Shown piece by piece: positions 39,137 through 47,416 of a stretch of DNA of 64,000 nucleotides; the first letter of the stretch is position 1, and every line of letters begins with the position of its first letter. The position numbers and the translations under genes were made by a program. A model generated the notes under the pieces. That model was not told the DNA's origin and searched no databases. It saw only the letters and a list, made by a program, of their open reading frames with translations. This DNA comes from Rheinheimera texasensis DSM 17496 (GTDB lineage: Bacteria; Pseudomonadota; Gammaproteobacteria; Enterobacterales; Alteromonadaceae): NCBI RefSeq assembly GCF_000711985.1, contig NZ_JONU01000007.1:310001-374000 (forward strand). Direction: 5' to 3'.

Positions 39137-41275
39137 TTATAAAGAGTATTTGATGTTAAATGACACGAAATCGCGGTCTTCGGTGTTATTCGTGGTACCA
39201 ACACCATCAAAGAACGCGTTGTACGATAATTCCGCCGACCAGGCGTTCAGATAGTCAAAAGCCAGCGAGTAACTCAGGGCCTTTTTGTCTTCTGAGAACA
39301 TAAACAGCGGGTCTGGCGTAATACCGTTGACGTCATGCGAGAACGTCAGACGCTGAGTCAGGTTGACGCCGGCCAATACGTTGTTGTAGTTGGCGATAGC
39401 AACCAGGCGGTAACCCCAGGCTGATTTGGTCGGGAACGGGTTCGTTTCCGCGCCGTTTGATACACCAGTGTGCAGACCGGTTTTCGAAATCAGCTGACCC
39501 TGTGCATTGGTGCCCATCAGTGGGTAACCGCTGCGGTCAGTATTCGGACCGTTCAGACGTAACACGTCTTGCGCCGGCATATCTTTAATATCGATACCAC
39601 CGATCTCCGCAAGGACAGTAAAGTTGTCAGTATTCAGTACAGGGCCGAATAAATGGGTCACAGTTAATTGCGCCTGCATGGTGTCGCTCAGGATATACCC
39701 CTGTGCGAACTGGCCTGGTTGTACTTTTTTGCCATCAAAACGGCCAATTTGCGAAATACCGGCTAAATCAGGGCGAATACCGGCGTTGGCCAGCTGTTCC
39801 GGCATACCAGCGTACAGAATTTCTACGTCATCAATTTGCAGCGGCTCGTCCTGGCGATACGCCAGTTCACCGGCAATAGAAGTGCCTTCTAAGGTAGTGT
39901 TGAAGCTGAAACCGTACAGTTTGATGTCTTCCGGATATTCAATTAAGCCTTTTGACATTGCATTGAGGTTGCTGACGTTATCAGCAGTCAGCGTATTGGC
40001 CGCCATATAAGCGATATCTGACTGAATTGCAGCAGTACGGAAATCAGACGCAATACCTGAAATCACCGGTGTACGGCTGTGGTAATTCATGTGGTATAGC
40101 GCAAACTCAGTGTCACCGAGTTCTGGTGAGAAGTACTCAAGTTTCAGACCATACTGGCCAGAATCGCTTGGTTCAATTTCACCGGCACTGCCTTTTGGCC
40201 GCAGTGTCACTTTGGTTGGATAAGCCAGGTAAGCCGCAGAAAGTTGGGTCAGACTACCTTGTGCCTGAGCTTTCTGAGCTGCTGTCGCTGCCGGGTTTTG
40301 CAACACAGCCATCGCAGCTTTGACACCATTACCGATACCGTTTAACCCAGCCAGTAAAGTACTGAGGTCAAGATCCGGGTTACCGGCAAAACCTAACTGA
40401 ATGTTCTGGTTGTAACCGCCTTTACCGGCGAAATCGTTGGTGGAAAAATAAGTGCCAGGCACCGGCAGGTAGCTGTTCTGCCAGTCGTACTGATAAAACA
40501 CTTCAGCAGACAGCTGCTCGGTGAGACCCAAAGACGCCCAGGCCATACCGACCGGGATATAAGCTTCTTTTAAGTCAGCACCCGGTAGACGGGCGATACC
40601 CACGTCGATTGGCGTGATGTTGATACCGTGCTGGATTAAGGTACTTTCACCCCAGCTTAATACCTGCTCACCGACACGGATTGACAGCGGGTTGGCACCG
40701 TCATTCAGTGCAAAATTGGCAAATACATAAGCATCAAGTAAACGCACGTCGCGACAGGCTAAATCACGGGCGTCATCGTCCTGACATGGATCGACGCGAT
40801 TGCCGGACACCGGATTGGTGTATGCACCTTCGTTGTCCATTAAAGCAGCGTCATAGAAGTACATAAAACGGGTGAACAGACCAAAGTCGCCTTTGGTAAT
40901 TGATAATTCGTGGGTGCCTTTAAACAGCTCGGAGAAAATATCGCCTTTGTCGTAATTCAGGTTACCGGCATCGCCGTTTGACGAATATCCGCCTGGCTGA
41001 GCCCAAATTTCAGAAGATGGATAAATCACGTTGGTCGCGGCGTTATAACCAGTCCAGTTAAAACGCGGATGGTTGACTTTACTGATGGTGTCCCAGTTGC
41101 GGTCTTCTGCCCGCCAGCTGGCACCATATGAAAAGGTTGAGTCAAATACAACTTCGACATCATCACCCAACGTGAAGTTGGCTGCCTGAGCAGACGTTGC
41201 AGACAAGGCTAACAGTGCAGACGCGACACCAAGCACCAATGGCTTTTTGGTGAAGGCTAAAGGCCTTTTGTTCAT
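39137..41275 (-). CDS. DUF1302 family outer-membrane beta-barrel protein
   Basis: 712 residues from the ATG at 41275, with GGGGAG eight bases upstream. A long signal peptide (about 1-34, ending SAQA-ANF) is followed by alternating polar/hydrophobic strands and many aromatic-girdle residues; the protein ends FNIKYSL, in barrel style. It matches the DUF1302 family, which is usually next to DUF1329 genes. The function is unsettled; outer-membrane passage of hydrophobic compounds is often suggested. First gene of the cassette, preceded by a 316-base spacer with three palindromes. Confidence 0.9.
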   Translation of the reverse strand: MNKRPLAFTKKPLVLGVASALLALSATSAQAANFTLGDDVEVVFDSTFSYGASWRAEDRNWDTISKVNHPRFNWTGYNAATNVIYPSSEIWAQPGGYSSNGDAGNLNYDKGDIFSELFKGTHELSITKGDFGLFTRFMYFYDAALMDNEGAYTNPVSGNRVDPCQDDDARDLACRDVRLLDAYVFANFALNDGANPLSIRVGEQVLSWGESTLIQHGINITPIDVGIARLPGADLKEAYIPVGMAWASLGLTEQLSAEVFYQYDWQNSYLPVPGTYFSTNDFAGKGGYNQNIQLGFAGNPDLDLSTLLAGLNGIGNGVKAAMAVLQNPAATAAQKAQAQGSLTQLSAAYLAYPTKVTLRPKGSAGEIEPSDSGQYGLKLEYFSPELGDTEFALYHMNYHSRTPVISGIASDFRTAAIQSDIAYMAANTLTADNVSNLNAMSKGLIEYPEDIKLYGFSFNTTLEGTSIAGELAYRQDEPLQIDDVEILYAGMPEQLANAGIRPDLAGISQIGRFDGKKVQPGQFAQGYILSDTMQAQLTVTHLFGPVLNTDNFTVLAEIGGIDIKDMPAQDVLRLNGPNTDRSGYPLMGTNAQGQLISKTGLHTGVSNGAETNPFPTKSAWGYRLVAIANYNNVLAGVNLTQRLTFSHDVNGITPDPLFMFSEDKKALSYSLAFDYLNAWSAELSYNAFFDGVGTTNNTEDRDFVSFNIKYSL

Positions 41276-41591
41276 GTTCGATTCTCCCCCCTGTCCCTGC
41301 AGGTATATTTTGTTTTTGTAATCGGTCGCTTTGATCAACTGCTCTGATCTCTGCGCACGTAGCAGAAATAATTACATCATTTTCCGGAGGGCGCAAGGCT
41401 TCAAGTTGGGTAAATCTGTTGATTTACCTTTAGTTTTTGCCGTTTGCCTCAGGCAATGCCAGCAACACTCCCCCTATCAGTTTAACTGAAGGCTGCACCT
41501 GTGCTGACAAAATACTTAACTTGCTGAAATAACAAAGCAAAAAGTGTAAAAGACACGGTCAGGTTTTAATCTGGCGTTTAAAGTATTCACT
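41276..41591. other. Spacer upstream of the DUF1302 operon with three palindromes
   Basis: 316 bases with no gene. Palindromes: GGTAAATC-TGTT-GATTTACC (41409-41428), TTGCCT-C-AGGCAA (41444-41456) and TCAGTT-T-AACTGA (41477-41489). They lie about 130-215 bases upstream of the DUF1302 ATG. The 20-base one has the size and symmetry of a TetR-type operator. A weak -10-like TGTAAT lies near 41371-41376 on the minus strand. No regulator gene is adjacent. Confidence 0.5.
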
Positions 41592-41819
41592 CTAATTTAT
41601 TTTCTGCAGGGCCTTAAACTTACCGTTTTCGTCAGTAAACAACTCAAAACGACCGTCGAGCCCCGAATGTTGAAAATAACGGCGAAAATGGCGTAAATCG
41701 AGTTGAACGCGCAGGCCGTTATCGGCCTGCACCACCACTGCAGTAACCTGGCCCTGATAATAACTCAGCACCTGCTCTGCCGTGAGTAACAACCTGAAAC
41801 GATAACACCGCTCAGCCAT
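41592..41819 (-). CDS. DUF2835 family protein
   Basis: 75-residue protein starting MAERCYRFRLLLTAEQ with the conserved YYQGQV, GLRVQLDLRHFRRYF and SGLDGRFEL blocks of DUF2835. The family is small and uncharacterised, and usually sits directly after pepN in marine gammaproteobacteria. Its ATG (41819) overlaps the pepN stop by eight bases, so translation is coupled to pepN. Confidence 0.85.
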   Translation of the reverse strand: MAERCYRFRLLLTAEQVLSYYQGQVTAVVVQADNGLRVQLDLRHFRRYFQHSGLDGRFELFTDENGKFKALQKIN

Positions 41820-44373
41820 GCAACGCTTTACCCAGCTTTTCACTGAGATCCGGGCTCAGTTGTTGCTGACTCAGTTGTTCAAGAGCCTGACGCATCAGTG
41901 CCTGACGTTTCGGTGCAAAACGCCGGAATGACAGCAGCGGCGTTACCAGCCGGGAGGCCAGTTGCGGGTTGATACTGTCAGCTTTTGCGATCACCGACGT
42001 CAGACGTTGATATCCTTCGCCATCGGCCTGATGGAACATGGCCGGGTTCTGCTGACCAAATACTGCGTACAATGCCCGCACCCGGTTTGGATTTTTCCAG
42101 TCAAATAACGCAGTTTGCGCCACCATATCCATCAGTCCGAATACACTGTTATCGCCAATAGACGCCACCAACGCAGAATGTTTATCAAACAGTTGCACGT
42201 TATCGCCATGTTGCTGCAGGAATTGTTGCAACATCCGCGACGTCTCAGCGTGTCCGGCCCTAACTAAACCCTGCAATACTGCCAGTTTGTCGGTCATATT
42301 GTCAGCTTCGGTATACTGCTGCTGCCAAAGCGACGCTGGCGTGTTGTTGCAACGCAGCAAATAACGCAGTGCAGTATTGCGCAGTGCCCTTAAGCCAACT
42401 TGTTGTTCTGTGTAAACATAAGGCACAGGCAACAAACGCTGATAAAGTGCCAGCCAGTCAGCAGCAAAAGTTTCAGCCAGCTGCTGTTGATAATGCTCCA
42501 AAGCTGACAAAATCATTTCTACCGGGATTTCGGCATATTGTTCGGCCAGCGTGTCATATCCCGGCAACGTCAGTAGTTCGGCGGTAAAAGCCAGATCAGC
42601 AAGTGGTTGCTGAATGAATTGACGCAACACATCGAGCATTTGCGCCGGTATGGTAGCAATTTGCTGTTGTTGCACCGACTGTCGGACTAAATCAGACCAT
42701 AATTGCTGCATGGCATCCCAGCGCGCCACGCCGTCATGCGCATGCTGACACAGATACAATAATTCATCGGTCTGATAGGCGTAGTTCAGCTTCACCGGGG
42801 CACTGAAATCGGCCAGCAAAACCGGGACTACCGGCATCTTCAAACCGTCAAAACAAAATACCTGCTGTGCTCCTGAACATTGCAGAATACCGGTTTCAAT
42901 CCGGCCATTTGCGTCGTGTAATTCATACCGCAGTGGCAACAACACAGGTTGTTTGTTTGGCTGATCTGCGGTGGCTGGTGTCTGTTGTTGCAGGTGTAAC
43001 TGCACGCCTGTTGAAGTTTGTTCTAGCTTCGCAGTCAACTCTGGCGTACCAGACTGGCTGTACCACAAGCTAAACTGACCTAAATCAACCTGATTGGCGT
43101 CCTGCATCGCGGCCAAAAAGTCGTCGCAGGTGACAGCCTGGCCGTCATGTCGCTGAAAATACAAATCCATACCACGGCGGAAGCCTTCGGCCCCCAGCAG
43201 CGTGTGTTGCATCCGGATCACTTCAGCACCTTTGTCATACACAGTCACAGTGTAGAAATTATTCATCTCCTCCACCACATCGGGACGGATTGGGTGCGCC
43301 ATTGGGCTGGCGTCTTCGGCAAACTGCGCAGTACGGATAGTTTTCACCGCATCAATCCGGCATAAAGTGGCAGAGCCCATCGCCGCACTGAATTGCTGGT
43401 CGCGAAAGACGGTCAGGCCTTCTTTTAAACTGAGCTGAAACCAATCACGACAAGTGACTCTGTTGCCGGTCCAGTTATGAAAATACTCGTGGGCGATAAT
43501 ACTTTCGATATTAAAGTAGTCGGTGTCTGTGGCCGTCGCCGCGTCAGCCAGTACAAATTTGCTGTTAAAGACATTAAGACCTTTGTTTTCCATCGCGCCC
43601 ATATTAAAGAAATCGACGGCGACGACCATGTAAATATCGAGGTCGTATTCAAGGCCATAAACCTCTTCGTCAAACCGCATTGCCCGCTTGAGTGCCTCCA
43701 GCGCAAAAGTTGCTTTAGCCCCCTGGCCTTTATCAACATAGAACTTCAGCGCAACCTGGCGACCACTTTGAGTGACAAAGTCACCGCACAGTTCGTCAAA
43801 GTCACCAGCGACCAGAGCAAATAAATAGCTGGGTTTTGGAAATGGATCATGCCAGCTGACCCGCACGCGGCCATCGGCCAGCTGATGTTTCGCAATCAGA
43901 TTGCCATTGGATAATAAAAATGGGATTGAATCGTTTGCAATGATATGGGTGGTAAACACCGCCATGACGTCGGGCCGGTCCGGGTAAAAAGTAATGCGGC
44001 GAAATCCTTCAGCTTCACATTGGGTACAGTAGGCGCCATTGGATAAATACAGCCCTTCTAACGCTGAGTTGGCAGCGGGGTCCAGCACTGTGCGTACCTT
44101 CAGCTCAAATTGCTCGGGTAGTCCAGACAACAAGATACCGTCGTCATTCTGCGTTTTCTGCGACCACTCCACACCATTCACTTGCAGCGACACCAGTGTC
44201 AGCTGCTGGCCATCCAGCCACAGCGTGTCCGCTCCGACAACATGGCGCTGTAACTGGCTGACTGCAAGTACGCGGGTGGCCGTCGGGTGCAGTTCAAACT
44301 CGAGTTCAATTTGCTGCACCTGATAAGTGGCGCGCTGATAATCAAGACGGCGTTTGGCGATATTGGCAGACAT
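41812..44373 (-). CDS. pepN: Aminopeptidase N (M1 family, PepN)
   Basis: Cytoplasmic zinc aminopeptidase, 853 residues; releases N-terminal residues from peptides. It has the substrate-binding GAMEN (259-263), zinc site HEYFH (295-299) with the third ligand E318 in LKEGLT, and the C-terminal helical domain that closes the active site. It lacks a signal peptide. The ATG at 44373 has AGGAG six bases upstream; a TTG one codon earlier is not needed. Forms an operon with the DUF2835 gene. Confidence 0.96.
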   Translation of the reverse strand: MSANIAKRRLDYQRATYQVQQIELEFELHPTATRVLAVSQLQRHVVGADTLWLDGQQLTLVSLQVNGVEWSQKTQNDDGILLSGLPEQFELKVRTVLDPAANSALEGLYLSNGAYCTQCEAEGFRRITFYPDRPDVMAVFTTHIIANDSIPFLLSNGNLIAKHQLADGRVRVSWHDPFPKPSYLFALVAGDFDELCGDFVTQSGRQVALKFYVDKGQGAKATFALEALKRAMRFDEEVYGLEYDLDIYMVVAVDFFNMGAMENKGLNVFNSKFVLADAATATDTDYFNIESIIAHEYFHNWTGNRVTCRDWFQLSLKEGLTVFRDQQFSAAMGSATLCRIDAVKTIRTAQFAEDASPMAHPIRPDVVEEMNNFYTVTVYDKGAEVIRMQHTLLGAEGFRRGMDLYFQRHDGQAVTCDDFLAAMQDANQVDLGQFSLWYSQSGTPELTAKLEQTSTGVQLHLQQQTPATADQPNKQPVLLPLRYELHDANGRIETGILQCSGAQQVFCFDGLKMPVVPVLLADFSAPVKLNYAYQTDELLYLCQHAHDGVARWDAMQQLWSDLVRQSVQQQQIATIPAQMLDVLRQFIQQPLADLAFTAELLTLPGYDTLAEQYAEIPVEMILSALEHYQQQLAETFAADWLALYQRLLPVPYVYTEQQVGLRALRNTALRYLLRCNNTPASLWQQQYTEADNMTDKLAVLQGLVRAGHAETSRMLQQFLQQHGDNVQLFDKHSALVASIGDNSVFGLMDMVAQTALFDWKNPNRVRALYAVFGQQNPAMFHQADGEGYQRLTSVIAKADSINPQLASRLVTPLLSFRRFAPKRQALMRQALEQLSQQQLSPDLSEKLGKALHG

Positions 44374-44395
44374 CAATCACTCCTTAAAACAGCAG

Positions 44396-44419
44396 AAAAA
44401 AGCCTGCAGGCGCAGGCTT
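44396..44419 (-). terminator. Terminator of nhaC
   Basis: Minus strand: AAGCCTGC, loop GCCT, GCAGGCTT, then a T-run. Seven bases after the nhaC stop and 22 bases before the pepN ATG. Confidence 0.85.
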
Positions 44420-44426
44420 ATTTAAT

Positions 44427-45911
44427 TCAGGCTACAGGCCTTTCTACAGCAGGCCTGAGCGTGTCCGGTGGGGTTAACCGTAGGATCTTTACGCCCAGAT
44501 AAGCATAGACAATCGCCAGCAGCGGATTAATCAGGTTGAAGAAAGCGTAAAACATATAATCCAGCGGACTCACGCCCAACACACCGTGCATATAAGCACC
44601 ACATGTGTTCCATGGGATCAGTGCACTGGTTATAGTGCCGCCGTCTTCTAAGGTACGCGATAAATTCACCGGTGCCAGACCGCGTTTTTCATACTCTTCT
44701 TTGTACATGCGGCCAGGCATTACAATCGCCATATACTGATCGGCCGCCAAAATGTTGGTAGCGATACAGGTCAAAATAGTACTGGTGATTAATGAACCAG
44801 TACTGTGTGCCCTGCGCAAAATCGCCTGGACAAAACGGCGCAGCAAACCGGTGTGCTCCAGCACTGAACCAAACACCATCGCGGACATAATCAGCCAGAC
44901 GGTGTTCATCATCTTGGCCATACCGCCACCGCTCAGTAATTTATCCAGCTCAACGTTGCCGGTTTCAATAACAAAACCGCTGTGTAAGGTGGTCCACACC
45001 ACTTTTAACTGGCCAAGCATCACCGGGTATGCCTGATCCGTCATTTTTTCAATTAATGGCTGCTGGAACAACACTGCCCAGAGGCCCCCGAGTAAAGCAC
45101 CGATAAAAACAGTCGGAAAAGCAGGGACTTTTTTTACTGCCATCACTAATAAAATCAGCATCGGTACCAAATGCAGTGGCGAAATATCAAAATGTTGCTG
45201 CAGGTCACGGCTTATTTGTTCGATTTTCTCGACGTTAGCCACGCCGTTTGCGTTAAAACCAATCAATACGAATAAAATAAGCGCCAAAATCAAACTCGGG
45301 ATTGTGGTCCATAACATGTGCCTGATATGTGAAAACAAATCAGACCCCGCGACCGCCGGAGCAAGGTTTGTGGTGTCAGACAACGGAGACAATTTATCGC
45401 CAAAATAGGCGCCTGACACTATGGCGCCAGCGGTGATCACCGGAGACAAGCCCAGGCCCATCGACACCCCAATCAGTGCAACACCGACCGTGGCGGCTGT
45501 GGTCCATGAACTGCCGATACCCAGCGCAACAATAGCGCAAAGGATACACGTGGCGGCATAGAACCAAGCGGGGTCTAACACCTGCAAGCCATAATAAATC
45601 AGCGCCGGTACAGTACCGGATAACAACCAGGTGCCGATTAAAGCACCGACTGAAAACAGGATTAACACAGCGCCCAGTGACAGTGCGATACCGCGGATCA
45701 TCGCCTGTTCCATTTCTTCCCAGCCGAAGCCATTTTTCAGACCAATCAGCACCGCAATTCCGGCGGCGACAAATAAAGCCATTTGATTCGGTCCGAACGA
45801 AGAGTCGCTGCCATACAGGTACACTGACAAGCTCAGCAGGAATATCAGTACGCCGAGCGGCAGCATTGCATCCAGCATGCTCGGGGCTTTGGTGGTCTTG
45901 GATGTGGTCAT
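44427..45911 (-). CDS. nhaC: Na+/H+ antiporter, NhaC family
   Basis: 494-residue inner-membrane protein with about 11-12 helices. Family blocks: SSWTTAATVGVALIGVSMGLG, VSGAYFGDKLSPLSDTTNLAPAVAGSDLF and LNPLLAIVYAYLG-like C-terminus. NhaC proteins exchange Na+ for H+; some members move amino acids or malate/lactate, so the substrate is inferred. It lies 46 bases after an NSS-type Na+-symporter gene on the same strand, fitting a sodium-based transport block. Confidence 0.87.
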   Translation of the reverse strand: MTTSKTTKAPSMLDAMLPLGVLIFLLSLSVYLYGSDSSFGPNQMALFVAAGIAVLIGLKNGFGWEEMEQAMIRGIALSLGAVLILFSVGALIGTWLLSGTVPALIYYGLQVLDPAWFYAATCILCAIVALGIGSSWTTAATVGVALIGVSMGLGLSPVITAGAIVSGAYFGDKLSPLSDTTNLAPAVAGSDLFSHIRHMLWTTIPSLILALILFVLIGFNANGVANVEKIEQISRDLQQHFDISPLHLVPMLILLVMAVKKVPAFPTVFIGALLGGLWAVLFQQPLIEKMTDQAYPVMLGQLKVVWTTLHSGFVIETGNVELDKLLSGGGMAKMMNTVWLIMSAMVFGSVLEHTGLLRRFVQAILRRAHSTGSLITSTILTCIATNILAADQYMAIVMPGRMYKEEYEKRGLAPVNLSRTLEDGGTITSALIPWNTCGAYMHGVLGVSPLDYMFYAFFNLINPLLAIVYAYLGVKILRLTPPDTLRPAVERPVA

Positions 45912-45957
45912 TCTTTGCTCTTTTTTTAGTTATATTTGGCCTGCCAACAGCACCTGT

Positions 45958-47337
45958 TCAGAGTACACCGGTCAGGTTCAGAAACACGGCGAGGATTGCA
46001 ACTGGGGTGAACCAGCGGATACAGAACAGCCAAATACTATAAGCAACCGGCGAGGTATTCAACTCTTCACGGCTGGCATTTTGCCGGACTTTCCAGCCGG
46101 CAAAAATCGCAATCGCCAGACCACCTAGCGGCAACATGATGTCAGACGTCAGGTGGTCAATCACTTCGAACAGGTTATGTACTTCTTTGCCGACAAAAAC
46201 AAAATGTAGTTTGGCCCAATCCGCACCGGCAAAACTGAAGACCGTCAGCAGGCTGAGCAGCCACAACACAGCACCGGAAAACACACAAGCCTGCAACCGG
46301 CTGAACCCTTTGGCTTGCGTTAACCAGGCGACCACAGATTCGATCATCGCGATAGTCGAAGTAAACGCGGCAAACACCAGCATAGTAAAAAATAAGGTGC
46401 CGACAATCTGCCCCCCTGGCATCTGACCAAAAGCGACCGGCAAGGTAACAAAAATAAGCCCGGGGCCCTGCCCGGCGTCTAATTGGTGAGCAAATACGAT
46501 AGGATAAATCACCATAGCGGCAATGAGGGCGACTGAGGTATCCGCCAGGGCAATCCAGATTGAGGTGCGGGCGATAGAAACTTTGCCCGGCATGTAGGCG
46601 CCATAAGTGATCATCACGCCGGATGCCAGGCTTAACGTAAAAAACGCATGACCTAACGCCATCAGCATGCCTGCAACGGACAACTTGCTAAAGTCCGGCG
46701 CAAACATAAAATGCAGCGCCTGAGCGAAATCGCCGGTCACGCCGGCATACACCGCAAGGCCAATCAGCAGCACATATAAAGCAGGCATCATCCATCGGAT
46801 CACGCGCTCCAGCCCCTGCTTCACGCCGCGGGCCACCACAGCACAGGTCAACACAATCACGACAGTGGTCCACAGTAACAGACTGGTCAAATCAGCGGAG
46901 AACTGGCCGAACATCCCGCCGATCTGTCCGGCATCGAGGCCCTGAAAACTGTTTTGTGCCGCTTTCGTGACATAGGCAAAAGCCCAGCCGGCTATCACCG
47001 AATAAAACGACAGGATCAAAAAGCCGCCGACCAGACCCATCCAGCCGGCGATTTGCCATAGCGGATTGACTTTAGCTTCAATCGCCAGCGCTTTTACCGA
47101 CAAACCGGGGCTTTGCCGGCCACGCCGTCCTATCATCACCTCAGACATCAGCACCGGGATACCGATTAGCAAGATACACAGCAGGTACATCAGCATAAAT
47201 GCGCCACCGCCGTTTTGCCCCATGATGTAAGGGAATTTCCAGATGTTACCCAAGCCCACGGCAGCGCCGGTGGCGGCAATAATAAACATCAGCCGGCTTG
47301 ACCATTGCTGATGGACGGCAGCTGTAGCAGTCGTCAT
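45958..47337 (-). CDS. Neurotransmitter:sodium symporter (NSS/SLC6) family transporter
   Basis: 459-residue inner-membrane protein with about 11-12 helices. TM1 carries GAAVGLGNIWKFPYIMGQNGG, the unwound Na+/substrate-binding helix signature of the NSS family, followed by MYLLCILLIGIPVLMSE. Bacterial members import amino acids (Leu, Trp, Tyr and others) with Na+; the substrate here cannot be read from sequence. ATG with AAGAG seven bases upstream. It probably shares a transcript with nhaC. Confidence 0.9.
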   Translation of the reverse strand: MTTATAAVHQQWSSRLMFIIAATGAAVGLGNIWKFPYIMGQNGGGAFMLMYLLCILLIGIPVLMSEVMIGRRGRQSPGLSVKALAIEAKVNPLWQIAGWMGLVGGFLILSFYSVIAGWAFAYVTKAAQNSFQGLDAGQIGGMFGQFSADLTSLLLWTTVVIVLTCAVVARGVKQGLERVIRWMMPALYVLLIGLAVYAGVTGDFAQALHFMFAPDFSKLSVAGMLMALGHAFFTLSLASGVMITYGAYMPGKVSIARTSIWIALADTSVALIAAMVIYPIVFAHQLDAGQGPGLIFVTLPVAFGQMPGGQIVGTLFFTMLVFAAFTSTIAMIESVVAWLTQAKGFSRLQACVFSGAVLWLLSLLTVFSFAGADWAKLHFVFVGKEVHNLFEVIDHLTSDIMLPLGGLAIAIFAGWKVRQNASREELNTSPVAYSIWLFCIRWFTPVAILAVFLNLTGVL

Positions 47338-47365
47338 ACGATACTCTTGTATAAGGTTGCAGATA

Positions 47366-47394
47366 AAACAAAGGACTGCGGGCAGTCCTTTGTT
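47366..47394 (-). terminator. Terminator of prc
   Basis: Minus strand: AACAAAGGACT, GC-rich loop, AGTCCTTTGTT, then TTATCT. The stem is long and nearly closed at the top (GC/GC), 23 bases after the prc stop. Confidence 0.75.
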
Positions 47395-47416
47395 CAGGGG
47401 ATATGCTGGAATTCAG

